Assembly: GCA_033439795.1 (NCBI GenBank)
Contig: JAUTDP010000011.1
Coordinates: 1-64,000 of the forward strand
Direction of reading: 5' to 3'
DNA length: 64,000 nt
Origin: Sordaria brevicollis
Lineage: Eukaryota; Ascomycota; Sordariomycetes; Sordariales; Sordariaceae
Part shown: one piece after another, positions 12,260 through 24,106 of the stretch
Position numbering within the stretch: the first letter of the stretch is position 1
Layout of the letters: the number at the start of each line of letters is the position of its first letter
Made by a program: the position numbers and the translations under genes
The notes under the pieces: model-generated
What the model was told of the DNA's origin: nothing
What the model saw: only the letters and a program-made list of their open reading frames with translations
Database searches by the model: none

Positions 12260-15200
12260 TGTTCCGCACCTGCGTATTTCGTGTAACGGGAGGTTGGGTC
12301 TCGGTGAAGATTGACACTGGATGCAGGGGCTCTGGTGTTGGTGTCACTCATTGACCTTCTAGAAGAAAACTGAAGTAGGAATGGAAGAGTCACACTCTGG
12401 TGGTCGTCGAAGTCGGTTGATGCCGAGCGAGAAGTGCGAGAGAACGAAACAAAGAAGAGCCGGGGCTCCGTTCCGCGCCAGTGCGTTCCACTTCAGTTTG
12501 GTCGGGTGGCCTTGCTTGATGTGCAGTTGCCCAAATGGCCGATATTGCAACGGCAGGTACGAACTGCTGCCCCATGCCCCGCTATCTGCTTACTTTTGGG
12601 GAAGTAGCAACCCTGTGCCACAATGCCAAGACAACTACGCGAAGCATGCCATCGGTTCTCGGCACCGTTTTTGCGAGTTGGAAGCCCGTTCTCCATTGAG
12701 TTGATTAGAAATGAAAAGAAACTATTCATGCGTTATCAATGACATTTGTTCAGAGAGGCGGGTGGGATTCGGGCGTTAAGGCTTGTCGGAGCTCATTGCT
12801 TGTGTGGTTGCCCTTTCAGTGTTTTGTGGTGGGGTACATGCCGGCGCCGAGCCGTTTGGAGTCAGGGCAACGACCTCGAGGGCAGTTACCAAGCAGGCGG
12901 CTGGACGGGGACTATTCCCGGCCGAGAAGGCTTATCGTGGGGTCGGTCGGCTTAGGTCATGCTTTCAAGACTGTGAAATGAAGGGCAAGAACCAAATCAA
13001 CCAAAGGAGGCTGAAGCGGCTCAAGGAATGTCAAGACTGCTTCGTTCGGCGTAGGGAAATGAGCAAAACCTTAGGTTGTTGCCGGTCTGCTTGGTCGGTG
13101 TTAAGAGGTACCTCTATGGTCATTCTTGGCGCTAACCGTTGGACTTATACGCTAACCACCAACCACCAGGGGCAGTGGAAACAGTGATACTTGGTAGAGC
13201 CTCACGACGATCGGCGAGAGCTTCATCTTGAACCTTCCACTTGAGGGTATCCGCCAAAGTGTCACAGTAGGGGCACTGAACTCTGTATTTAGTTGCCTGG
13301 TGTAGAGGATGAAAGGACGCCACGACCTGTTCAACTCGGACACGTACCAAGTGGAAGATTATATGGCTTGTCACCCGCGAACAGGCAAAGACATTCTTGA
13401 AGCCAGATCATGATTTCTTTGTGGGCAAGATGCGATATCAAGTTATCAACCCAACGCAGAGTCGTCCGCAGCAACAACCACCTCGGATGTCGAATCCTAT
13501 GATCCGAACGTTACACATACGCGCTCACGCACGTGGTGCCCTTTTCTCTAGGTACTTGGGTACTATACAGGACGTGACATTGCAACGGGCTTTGGAGGTG
13601 AGAACGTGATCGTGTTTTGCAGAAAAGACTGCTGCGGCCAGTTGCAGTGGCCGTCATCCCTGTTAGTGATGGAATGACAACGCCCCGGAGCCGGGTCCGG
13701 ATATCTGGGATTACCAACAGTCTGGTCCATGATACCAAGAAACAAGACATCCAGCTGAAGATGTTCTGTTTCAGCCATCTCGAAACCTACGCTTTGTCTC
13801 TCAATACCACATGAACAATCTCCACAAGTTGACAATGAACGTCTTTCCAACAAACAGAAGGAAGCCAAAACAGAAACAGAAAGCCTTGGACGCCTTGAAC
13901 TGCCCGCTCCAAAGCCGTCCATCTAACAGTCAACTCTCGGCCCCCAACATGCTCATGAACTCATGATGATAATAATGGTGATTACCATTTCAAAGTTGGA
14001 GGAGGCTCATATCTCTATTTTTCCCTTGTTTCGGTGTCCGGCATATTTCCATTCGACCGTACCCTTTGACATGACGGAAGCAGTACCATCCGGGCTCATG
14101 CCTCATCTCCCTCTACCACCTCCAGTACCGCAGCTGACAGCCGTCCGCCTTACCTCACCTGCCTCACCACCCAGCTTACACCGCACCGCACCGCACCGCG
14201 GCACCACGCCCTCCACCTTGAAAGCAACCTGGATACCAAGATCCAGTCTGAATCATTCGGCGTGCCGTAAGAGCGCGTTCGGCCAGGATTAAGATTTGTT
14301 TGCGGCCCAATGGACAGGGGCTCCAAGAGCCGGCGGTGCGGTAGGTACATTGAGAAGTATCCGATGCGCCCCGGCGTTACCAACCTCAAGCCCCGAGACT
14401 ACCCTAACAGCGGCTAATCGCTAACGCCATGCCGCAGTTGCACTCTGAACCACACGACCGCATTATCCCCAGCATCACGAGATGTCTTGTTTATCGGCTT
14501 ACCAAATCACTCAAACATATCTTTGCCAAATGCACGGTTCATATCTGGGCGGTTATTCTTTGTAGAAAACCCATTTTCCATCAGGCTTGACCGAACAGTC
14601 TCGGACAGCCATAATAACCATGCCCGATATGCGCCGGGGTGGTGATGCGCAGCAGCAGTTGTTGGGGAGCCGGGTTTGGCTGTTAGTGTTAGTCGGTGTT
14701 AGTGCGGATGGCAGCCCCACTTGTTCTCGGAGACCCCACACCGGGACCTAGCGGGCCCCAGCAAAGATTACTAGGTACCTTACCTGGAGGTGGTCCCTGC
14801 CCCTAGCCTCTGCCCTCTAGTGTAGGCCACCCGACCCGGCATCCCTGCCTGCCAATTGCTCCCGTCTTTGTCTCCTCCAACTGAAATGTTCAATTCGTGT
14901 CCGCGTCCACCAACGGAGGGTGGTTGCCTACTACAACATGGTCACTCTTCCCCAATGAAGAACATATCGCGCGTTCACCAACAATTTCCCTCTCAACGAC
15001 CACGCGTCCCGAGAAAGAGTCACTGAACATGCGACGACCACGATGACAGCGACACCGAAGGCATCAATTGAGGTCAAGACTCAAAGGGCAACTTAACGAG
15101 TCAACGACAACCCGGAATGCCCCGCCGCACCGGTATTGTACTATTCCCTTCCTGGCCCGTCCTTGTTGCTCCGCCCCCCCGACCCTCTGACCCTTCTCAC

Positions 15201-15811
15201 CCTCGCGGCGCGGCGCGGCACGGAAACTCAATCCCAACCTGAATAGTATACTGACTTTTTCATCCAAACCACAAAAGAACCCCTACCAGCAGTGCCTTTG
15301 CTCGGTCACGATACGTCGCGCGGGTGTGGCAGTGAACCGCTTCTTGCTCCGACCCTTGACGGCGCCATTGACCCAACGCGCAATGAGCCACGCTCGTGTG
15401 GGCCCCAGTCATTTCCCCAAACTACTGTCCATTGTCCACACACCCGACGACCTCCTTCGATAATCCCGTATAGTGGTGATATTGGTGTACAATTGGGCAA
15501 CTGCACACAGCATGCGGCGATAGGGCTGACGGCACCGACAGTGAACGGGAGCATCACAAGGACACCAGAGGCACATCCTCACGTACTATGACTGCCCAGG
15601 ACATGGTTTCACGACGTCACCGCCGTGCCAAGCCATATCACACTCGAGCCGAGTCGAACCATGCCATACAGAAGTAGAGATGAAAGGCTCGGAGACGATA
15701 TGCGCCGCCGCCGGTCCAACGTGCGTAAGGCTGCTCCGTGACCGCTCTTGGTCCCTGCCAAGCCATGCTCCCGCCGGGTCTTGGGGATGGACGCTGTTTT
15801 AGTACAAATGG
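12260..15811. other. Long intergenic region, no gene recognised
   Basis: About 3.5 kb without a convincing gene. A frame at 12783-13187 (+) starts with a hydrophobic stretch but continues as Arg/Cys-rich sequence with no family resemblance. CTAGGTACC-type palindromes (for example near 14771) recur, as they do elsewhere in the window. It should contain the promoter of the HET gene that follows. Confidence 0.55.
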
Positions 15812-18220
15812 ATGGCCTCGTCCTCCTGCCTCAGGCCTCGTTACACCTTTCTCTCTCCATCTACACCGGATCATATGCCAGTCATGACCACCACCATGAT
15901 GGAGACACCAACAACAGCTTCCTACTGGGTTCAGCGCCTAGGTCGTCGCCTCAACGGCCGGAAAAGCCAGCTACTAGACTCTTGCCGGTCCCGCCACTAT
16001 TGCACCATCACCGAAGAACACCATCACCAGTATCCCTACCATCGCGTACCATCACCACAGCCACAGGATCTCTCGCGCGTCAAGACCAACGAACATGGCC
16101 AGTTACAATGTCGGGGATGTGACCAGATCACCTACCTCCTTCGTTGGGCAGAGGCCGAGAGGAGAAAGGACGCAAACCACAAGGGCACCTCTCCAAAGCG
16201 CATCATCCACAACAGCTACATTGAGCTCGACAGTTGCGCAAGGATGTCCAACTGCGATGCCTGCCAAGTTGCCCGCCGTGCTCTCTTGTTAGACCAAATC
16301 ACCGGCCGAGATGCTGAGCGTCTACGAGACACGGACAACCAGTCACCGGTCCAGGTAGCTCTAGATGTACGGCCTGGGTGTGACAGTCTTTTGGTTTCCA
16401 TCGACAGTGAATCCGGGGTTCCTTTGTTCTCTGCAACGGTCGTCCTCAGTCAGAAGCCGTGTCTCGCTGTTGGGAAGAAGACCAAGGGACCTTCTACACC
16501 CTCGAGACTCCGGCCCAACTTCGAAGAGCTCCGGCAAGTTGTTAACAACTGTCACAACAACCACCAGTGCTCGTCTAGATACCGTTGGAACAGCAGAAAT
16601 CCGTCTTGGCTTCTACAGATCCTAGCCAATGGTAAAGTTCGAGTGATCCCGGGCCCTGATCGCTTGGTTGACTATGTCGTTCTCAGCTACTCCTGGGGAG
16701 ATCCCGCCGCAATGCCCGCGGAGGAGTGGGCCAGGATCAAGGGCGCCTCCACCAAAACGGTCAATGGTGTGCCCGTTGCCGAACGCACAAACCCATTCTC
16801 TCGGTCGATTCTGCCTGAAACCATGCAAGACGCCATTGCCATAACGCAGGAGCTTGGATATGAGTATATCTGGATCGACAATGTCTGCATTCCCAAAGGC
16901 ACCGATTGGGACACTGAGGCTTCTCTGATGCACGAGGTGTACGGCAACGCCGCTTTCACCCTTCTGGCCTCTTCCAGCACCAAAGCGACCGAGCGCATGC
17001 TACACGATCGTCTTGCGTGGCTACAGGAACCGAAGCACTGCAAATTGCGCAATCACTTTCTTTACAACACCCAGAAGCCACTGCATGAAGTCCGTCTTGA
17101 TCCTCCAGCCTCCCAGCGTGCCTGGACACTCCAAGAAGAGCGTCTGTCCCCCAGGATCCTCTACTGGACCGGCCAACGCTGGTACTGGTCCTGTCCCGAG
17201 CACCAGACCGTCGAGTCTTCTCCTTTCGATCTTCCATCACCTGTCTCGGCGTCCGAGGAGCAATCGTGGAGTCCACCACAACGATTCTTGGACGTCTGTC
17301 GTATTGGTGACTTCCAGAGCATCGACCAAGAATGGCTAGACATTGTCGAGGCATACACACGGCGTGATCTCGCCCATTCGGCCGATCGGTTCCTCGCCAT
17401 ATCAGGCCTTGCTGTCCGGTTTCTCGAGGCCAAGATGGACGGAGGGGATAAAACCCGCGTCAGTGAGCAATACATTTCTGGGCTGTGGAGAGAGGATCTC
17501 GCGAGGCACTTGTCATGGTCGGTTGCAAGCGCTGTTGACCCAAGAGGTAGCCACCAAGAAGTTGCACCATCATGGTCGTGGGCTTCCCTGCCATTGTGCG
17601 TCAATACCAAGATGCGACACGCTTTCAAGCAGTCCCCGCATTTCCAGTTCCTGGGCGTCCGCCAGTTCAGCTCTGACTACACACCCGTGACCGCCAGTAC
17701 CAACCTTGGCCAGCAAGTCGTCTCCAACCCTCGCCTTCGTAGCAAATTGGCCGAGCAACATGGCCGCGCCATCAAACAGATCGAGATCCGGGGCCGCTTC
17801 CGTCGCTTCATTTCCGAAAAGTCGCGTGCTGTATCGTGGGAAGACATCGAATGGAAGCGCGGTGAGCGGGTTGGGTTCAACTTTGAGGAGTTTCCCGGCC
17901 AGGACCTTCATTCAAGGAACCGCAATGATGGACGTATAGTGTCCAAAGACGCTCATGGTGGCGAAGTGGTGGGGCAGTTGGATTATGTTCTTCCTGCTGG
18001 CGACAACCATGGTGACAAGAAGGGGAGTCACAGCGTCGCTTTGGGAGACGGCGAAGAAACAGAGTTGATGTGCCTGGAGCTTGGTGAACTGGCCATGTTG
18101 TTGCTTCAAAGGAACCCTGGACCTGAAGAGACGTGGAGAAGAGTGGGTGTGTGCATCGGTTACGAACAGAGGAAGGGGTTCTTTTATGGTTGCGAGAGTA
18201 GGACAGTTGTTTTCGCTTGA
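15812..18220 (+). CDS. HET-domain (heterokaryon incompatibility) protein
   Basis: A single uninterrupted 802-codon frame. The HET domain spans about residues 285-450: VLSYSWGD at 290-297, then ETMQDAIAI and YIWIDNVCIPK at about 336-362, then EVYGNAAFTLLA, and RAWTLQEERLSPRILYW at about 436-452. These are the standard HET blocks. An N-terminal cysteine cluster (C100, C103, C142, C148, C151) is like that of many large fungal HET proteins. HET proteins act in non-self recognition and can trigger cell death when incompatible hyphae fuse; the partner and specificity of this one cannot be read from sequence. The start is the first Met in the frame. The frame is intact and shows no RIP-type stops, unlike the HET pseudogene at 33-50 kb. 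No NACHT or WD-repeat partner domain is present. Confidence 0.93.
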   Translation: MASSSCLRPRYTFLSPSTPDHMPVMTTTMMETPTTASYWVQRLGRRLNGRKSQLLDSCRSRHYCTITEEHHHQYPYHRVPSPQPQDLSRVKTNEHGQLQCRGCDQITYLLRWAEAERRKDANHKGTSPKRIIHNSYIELDSCARMSNCDACQVARRALLLDQITGRDAERLRDTDNQSPVQVALDVRPGCDSLLVSIDSESGVPLFSATVVLSQKPCLAVGKKTKGPSTPSRLRPNFEELRQVVNNCHNNHQCSSRYRWNSRNPSWLLQILANGKVRVIPGPDRLVDYVVLSYSWGDPAAMPAEEWARIKGASTKTVNGVPVAERTNPFSRSILPETMQDAIAITQELGYEYIWIDNVCIPKGTDWDTEASLMHEVYGNAAFTLLASSSTKATERMLHDRLAWLQEPKHCKLRNHFLYNTQKPLHEVRLDPPASQRAWTLQEERLSPRILYWTGQRWYWSCPEHQTVESSPFDLPSPVSASEEQSWSPPQRFLDVCRIGDFQSIDQEWLDIVEAYTRRDLAHSADRFLAISGLAVRFLEAKMDGGDKTRVSEQYISGLWREDLARHLSWSVASAVDPRGSHQEVAPSWSWASLPLCVNTKMRHAFKQSPHFQFLGVRQFSSDYTPVTASTNLGQQVVSNPRLRSKLAEQHGRAIKQIEIRGRFRRFISEKSRAVSWEDIEWKRGERVGFNFEEFPGQDLHSRNRNDGRIVSKDAHGGEVVGQLDYVLPAGDNHGDKKGSHSVALGDGEETELMCLELGELAMLLLQRNPGPEETWRRVGVCIGYEQRKGFFYGCESRTVVFA

Positions 18221-19109
18221 TTTTTGCGCTTGTCGTTTCTCACTGTTGCGCTGCAAGACTGAATCAACAGTCACGCAGTTTTTTGGAACTTCCGGTTCGT
18301 CGTCCGGTGCGGCTTTTTGCTCTTCTTTGGTTTGGGGTTTTCTACTTTCTTCCCTTCTTCATATTCGCTTCTTCTTCACTTGTTTACATTACCGTTTTTG
18401 GGTTTCAGGTTATGGCCTTTTCGTTCTTGTCGACGGTTGGATAAAGTTCGCTTCTCATTTTCTCTTGGCTGCTGGCTGTTAGCATTTCTCATATGGGTGG
18501 TTTGCATTGAGGGCGTCATAGAAACCAGGCGCGAGCTATTGTATGCATGTGGTTCATCGTGTGGCACAAGCGGTCGTCTTCATTAGCGAGATATCTTTTG
18601 CTTCGCTTCTTTTTCGGGTAGTGTTAATTCATCTCCTTTTGACAATTGGGAAATACATGACACAATATTTGACACAACCCTCCAGTTCTGACAAATGCGG
18701 TTCCCTTCCCGTTAATGGTGATTTGATATGTGATTCTGTCAAGGTTCAAACTGCAACACAGCAGATCGCCGTACATGTTGGTGGCCGCATCACCCAGCCT
18801 CAACTTATAGTAGCCACTCTGCTTGGATCAACTTTATTAAATAAGAGGACACATTCTACCAGCCACATCGAACCCAACACAAACTCCCAGGGCAACACAA
18901 GATGTACACTCACGCATATCTCGGGTTGACGGCCCGATCTTCACTCCAGGCAGCAAGCAAGCACTGCCACAACCAAACGCACAACCTTGCCTGCAAATGA
19001 AAGACCCAAGCACAATTGATTTCTTAACAACACTCCTATCATACAAAACCCCCCAATGCCTCCAGTCCCATTATCATCCCGGTCTACCTAGGTACGTATG
19101 TCTCCAAAT
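18221..19109. other. Intergenic between convergent genes
   Basis: The 3' flanks of the HET gene (+) and the TUDOR-type gene (-). A T-rich stretch follows the HET stop at about 18290-18420. No gene recognised. Confidence 0.55.
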
Positions 19110-19561
19110 CTAACGCGAGATTCCCAAAATGTTGGCCTCGTAGATGGTGGTCGACTTGCCGGTGTTCAAGTTTTGGATCTGCACCGTCACCGTCAACGTT
19201 AGCATCTGTCTTTTTACCAAACAGGTCCGGCCATGTGAAGGTGAAGGTGAAGGTGAAGGTGAAGGTAAAGGTGAAGATAAAAACAAACGCACCTCATATC
19301 TCGGAGTCTCCGGGCTGGCATTCACGTTCCGACCGGCTTGTTGGCCGGGCTCGGTCAGGACGTCCATGATTTTGCCGACGCTTTCGGAGGTGTTGGAGGC
19401 GGGACCTTTTTTCATATCGAAGCGAAATGTTAGTGGGAAGTAAACAGGAGGGAGCTGGGTATGGGGGTTATGGGAAATGGGAAATGGGGAATGGGAATGG
19501 AGCGAAACGTACCGCCTACGGGCTTGTAGCGGACGGTTTGGCCTGGTTTGTACATGACCAT
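19110..19561 (-). CDS. Hypervirulence-associated TUDOR-type small protein
   Basis: Three exons, 19561-19513, 19405-19293 and 19178-19110, separated by introns of 107 and 114 nt with GTACGT and GTGCGT donors, give a 76-residue protein. It begins MVMYKPGQTVRYKPVGG and contains TGKIMDVLTEPGQQAG-like and RYEIQNLNTGK segments, ending in TTIYEANILG. This matches the small fungal and bacterial domain annotated as hypervirulence-associated protein TUDOR domain (DUF2945), a compact beta barrel of unknown biochemical role. The Met two codons into the frame could also serve as start. The second intron carries a hexanucleotide repeat. Identification is from remembered family pattern; the splice model is supported by frame and by family continuity across both junctions. 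Confidence 0.88.
19235..19276. repeat. Hexanucleotide GTGAAG repeat in an intron
   Basis: Seven consecutive 6-bp units, the sixth being GTAAAG. It lies wholly inside intron 2 of the TUDOR-type gene. Confidence 0.9.
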
Positions 19562-21314
19562 TTTGAAGGGGTTTTCTGGGTTTGGTATCGTGTCGGGATA
19601 GGGTGTGGGATGGTTTGGTGGTGATGGTGATGAATGTTTGGCTGGGCTGGTGTAATCGGAGTGACGACTGACGACTATGCAAGAAAGGCCGGGAGAGGAC
19701 GGGAGGCAAGGAGGTGAGTAACTTGGTTCATGGAGGTTGTCCATATACCCTGGCCTGCCTTCCTTGACTCCAGTCATCTCCAACATCTCCAACGAGACGG
19801 GAGCTATGAGGTTTGATGAAGATGTGATGTCACCTTGACAGTAGAGGTATTGTCCACTTTGGCATCGGTATGGCCGCCATTGTTCTCAATTGCTGAGTGA
19901 CAAGTCCATGGGAGTGGTGGAGTGGTGACTTCGGTGGTGACAGCAGCCCAGTCCCCTTGTGAATTGCTTCGGACAACACTCCCGCTGAGAGCATCAGCAA
20001 CGATTAAACCCCGACGTCATTGGAGATCGATGAGCGATTAACGCTCAAGTCAAGGGCATCAACGGTTTTCACGTCATGTTGAAGCAGGTCCCCGTTCAAT
20101 AGATGGGTATCTGATGCCTAAACTTCCTCCGTCGGCGATGAAATGGATTGTTTGCCCTGGCGATGAGGTTGTTCAGGCGGTTGATCGCTATTATGATGGA
20201 GTTTCAGTGGGTTCAGTTTGAACAGCGAGTGAGATGGGATTAAAGCGGCTGAAAAGGGAAATTGAGCACAGACCATCTGGGTCTCGGCAGTTGCATAAGG
20301 AATTGTGCACAATTTCCCGGCCGGCAATAGCTCCAGGGTTGCCTAGCACGTGGGCTTGACGACTGGACAGAAAATCGATAAGAAGGATGCGGACAGCAAG
20401 GTCGAATTGACCGAAATGCAACGAGGACAGGTCTCGAGAGAGTATGATGCAATTCGGGAATCTGGAAAGAAGCCTCATTTGCTGATACGTTGACGTTATT
20501 CTCTCCATGGCCTGGAAATGCTGAATGCTTCAACGGTTAAAGCTGGCTATTGTCATCTTTTGTACAAATCCCCCCACTCCTCCCCACTCCTCCCACGCGG
20601 CCCCGCACTCAACCTCACGCCCGTGATTTTCATCGCTGCAACATCGTCCCTGGACAGTGAGATGCTCATCTCTAGAGGTAAACCTCACAACTTGATCCAT
20701 GGAATGCCCGCACGTGTATTTCCAAGTGCCTCTTCCACCTACGCTTTCATCTCTTGATACCAGCCAGTGATCTTTCGACTTCGCAGCACGCGAGGTGCAA
20801 GTCACCACGGGTGTAACGCGACGAAGCCATGCCGGACAACCACGTTCTGAATCGATTCGCAATATCAGCCCGGCCCGTCCCAATGTGTGATGTGACGTTT
20901 CAGCGGCCCGCGATTCAATCCGTACGGTACCTGAACTTGCGTTCATGGTGTTCTAAGTTCTAACAGTTGACGGTGATCGCTTTCCTGCTGCGATGTGCGG
21001 ATGAGGCCATCCGCGCCGTCCACGGTTTGGTCGCTGAGGTACTGTACCTCTGTTGCTGGTGGTGGTTCCCCGCCCGCTACCAAAAAGAAGATGCAATATG
21101 GCAGATCCGATCATCATTGCGACCTCTGGTCCGTTCCTGTGCCTGGATTGATGCAACGCGTTGAAATCCGGCAATATTGACATGCAGGGCATCATGTAGG
21201 GGCAAAATGATATAAAGCCCACCATCACCTACACGGACCAAGCAGAGTTCTCCCGTCAGCTCGAGTCTTCATCCGCCAGTGTCTCTTGACATCCCACCCC
21301 TCGCTCCAGTCAAG
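19562..21314. other. Intergenic between divergent genes
   Basis: Shared upstream region of the TUDOR-type gene (-) and the PhoD-type phosphatase (+), about 1.75 kb. No gene recognised; short frames are overlapping and family-free. Confidence 0.55.
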
Positions 21315-23562
21315 ATGCATCCCAACCTCGCATCTCTTCTCCCCATCTGGTCGGGCCTTGTCCCTCTCGTCTCCGCCTCCTTCGAAGGCAACCTCAACTA
21401 CCACCCCCCCTCCGCCCGGTCCGAACACATCAACCTCGGCCTTTCGCTACCAGTCATCACCGCCCGCACGCTCAAGCGATCTTCCGTGCCATACCAACCC
21501 TCAGAGCTGAACTTCACCCACGGCGTCGCTTCAGGCGATCCCTACCCGGACTCCGTCATCCTCTGGACCCGCGTGGCGCCGACGGCAGAGTCAGATAGGA
21601 GTAACACCACGGTGGAAGGGACCGTAGATCTCTACAGTCATGAGACGGAAAGTTACATCAAGGCGGATGCGAACCCGGTTTGTGTGGAGTGGAAGGTGTG
21701 GGAGTTGGACAAGGGGAATAATAAGGGGAAGAAGGGAAATAAGGGGCCTGCGAAAGCGAAAGATGAAGGAGGTCCGGTGGTGAGCAAAGGGAAGGCGTAC
21801 ACGACTAGTGATATTGACTTTACTGTCAAGGTATGGATGTTTTTGTGTCTCGGAGTGCATGTGGTGAGAAGAAGAAGGAGGCTGACAGTTAATTCACTTG
21901 GCACACCTAGGTCGAAGCTAAAGGGTTGAAGCCCTGGACGGTGTATAACTACCAGTTCAACGTCTGCGGCTCCAACAACACCAGCCCGTTGGGAAGGACC
22001 AAGACTGCCCCGGCTGAGAATGCTGATGTTGACGAGGTCAAGTTGGCTGTGTTCTCTTGCTCGAACCATGGTGCGTACCTTTACCTGCTGACGAAGCACG
22101 ACGTGATGCATGCAAGTAACTGACCCATTTCTCTATCTAGCCAAGGGATTCTTCAACGTCTACGGCAACGCCGCTCGCAAGGACCAGCACGACTACGTAG
22201 TTCACCTCGGCGATTACATTTACGAAGATGCCTCGGGCGGTCCGAGAGCACACAAGCCCGCCAACAAGCTGTTTACTCTGTACGACTACCGCACTCGCCA
22301 CGGCCAGTACCGAAGCGACAACGACCTGCAGCTTTTGTCGCAGAACTACGCCTGGATGCCCACCTGGGATGATCACGGTCAGTCCCGTTGCACGTCAATC
22401 TGTTGTAGCAGTCTCTAACCTCCATATCCCAACAGAATTCGCCAACAACGGCTACCGCGACGGCTTCTCGGCGCTCAACAACACCGAAGCCTCCTTCCGC
22501 AACGACGGCCCCTCCATCAGCGTCGACACCCGCAAGGTCAACGCCGTGCGCGCCTACTTTGAGTGGATGCCCATCCGCCAGGTCGACCTGGACGACGGCC
22601 TGCGCATCTGGCGCAACTTTAGGATGGGCAAGCTGATGGACCTGATCATCATCGACACGCGCAACTACGACCGCAGCATCACGAGCCTGGGAAACAACAA
22701 CGAGTACATTGAGCTGATCCGGGACGACCCCTCGCGGACGCTGATGGGAGGCCGTCAGGAGAGGTGGTTCTTTAGGCAGCTGAGCGAGAGTAAAGAGAGG
22801 CAGGCGACGTGGAGGGTGGTGGGGAACCAGCTTGTGTTTTCGAGGATTTTGGATGCGAAGGGGGTGTTGACGGGGACTGATAACTGGAGTGTAGGCATGT
22901 CCTTTTCCATTGGATCTGACCTGATGCTAACATGACATTGCAGGGCTACGTCGCCAGCAGGAACCGCACGCTTAAGCATCTGTACGACAACAGCATTAAC
23001 AACAACATCTTTTTGTCTGGCGACAGCCACCAGAACTGGGTAAGCTCCCCACTTCCCCCCACATATTCCTCTCCCTGGGTACCATGCTAACAGCCCATTA
23101 CAGGTCTCCGACCTCGCCTGGCTCGGCACCAAGCCGTACGACGCCACCACGGGCTCCGGAGCCATCGGCGTCGAGTTCGCCGGAACCGCCGTCTCCTCCT
23201 CAGGCGCCAGCGGCGACATCGCCACGGTGCAAAAGGCCACCAAGAGCAAGGTCGACAGCAACCCCGAGCTGCAGTGGCAAGAAGGTTACTACCGCGGCTA
23301 CTTCCACCTCTCCATCAAAAAGTCCAAGATCGACGCGCAGTTCTTTGGCTCCCCCAGCGTAGCCACCCGCAACGGCTGGGACCTGCCCCTGGCGAACTTC
23401 ACTGTCCTCGCCGGGGACAACCACCTGCAGAGACCGGTCGGAGGAGGGAAAGTGGAGGCGGGTACCCTGAAGGGAGGCAAGACGGTGGGGACGAATGTGA
23501 CGCTTGATACCAACGCGTGGAAGTGGGAGAAGGTGGGGTTTGAGAAGATGTTTGTGAAATAG
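21315..23562 (+). CDS. PhoD-type alkaline phosphatase, secreted
   Basis: Six exons (21315-21830, 21911-22070, 22141-22377, 22436-22890, 22944-23039, 23104-23562), with introns of 53-80 nt, give 640 residues. Metal-ligand motifs of the PhoD metallophosphatase family are present: FSCSNH before GDYIYE (D250), WDDHE (302-305) and GDSHQNW (482-488). The N-terminal part has the family's FTHGVASGDPYPDSVILWTR block. The start at 21315 gives a signal-peptide-like leader (LASLLPIWSGLVPLVSA); an in-frame Met 12 codons upstream lacks that advantage. A Lys/Gly-rich insertion lies at about residues 136-165. The predicted role is hydrolysis of phosphate mono- or diesters outside the cell or in the secretory pathway. 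All five junctions keep frame and each falls inside conserved sequence. Confidence 0.93.
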
Positions 23563-23620
23563 GCGGCATCGTCCATTCGTCCTCCCTCCCTCCAGGAGTC
23601 CAGGTATGAATAACTAGGTA

Positions 23621-24106
23621 CTAGGGCAACAAAGGCCATACCCTCCTTAACATCCTGCCCTTCTCACGGAACTTGCCCGGATCGATGTCGTGACGTGCTG
23701 ATACCTCTCCCAACTTGTGATCCTTGGCTGGGTTAATCACCTCTCGCACGCTCTTCCACTGCTTTGAGCCTGATAACCGTGCGGCGGTCTTGTAGAAGCC
23801 CCAGCGCAGTGTGTATTTGGCTACCATGTATGCCATGGGTATACCGTGACGGGCCAGGGAGAAAGGAGGTAGGGTGCGTATGGGGAAGCCGTCGAATCGG
23901 GCACGGCTGAGGGCAAAGAAGACGTCGGCTGTTTCGCTGAGGCGGCTGACAGCGGTAGAGGCAGCGCGTAGCTCGTGCAGCTCTTCGACGAGGCGGGCAC
24001 GGTACCATGATGGCGGGGAATGGCGCGGGAGGGAGAGGGCGGCGTGCCATTTGTTGAGGAGGCGGTGGACGAGGGGGTCCAGGCCTGGAAGGGTGGGCGG
24101 GCGCAT
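23621..24106 (-). CDS. Small protein with MazG-like NTP-pyrophosphatase motifs
   Basis: A single 161-codon frame. Residues 41-61 read EELHE, then 12 residues, then ETAD, which is the EExxE-(12-28)-ExxD metal-binding pattern of all-alpha NTP pyrophosphohydrolases (MazG/dUTPase-2 type). The following helix (VFFALSRARFDG) also fits that fold. The rest is basic and helical, with a Tyr/Trp-rich patch (MVAKYTLRWGFYKTAARL). The family hydrolyses nucleoside triphosphates to monophosphate and pyrophosphate, often as house-cleaning enzymes; assigning this to the protein here is inference from motif alone. The stop lies only 58 bp from the PhoD stop (convergent). An intron near the 5' end in the GTC/GTT repeat region cannot be excluded. 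Confidence 0.65.
   Translation of the reverse strand: MRPPTLPGLDPLVHRLLNKWHAALSLPRHSPPSWYRARLVEELHELRAASTAVSRLSETADVFFALSRARFDGFPIRTLPPFSLARHGIPMAYMVAKYTLRWGFYKTAARLSGSKQWKSVREVINPAKDHKLGEVSARHDIDPGKFREKGRMLRRVWPLLP

Noticed and set aside
12783..13187. 134-codon plus-strand frame with a hydrophobic start, possible secreted protein
   Set aside because: After the first 20 residues the sequence is Arg/Cys-rich without pattern, overlaps other open frames and has no supporting splice or family evidence.
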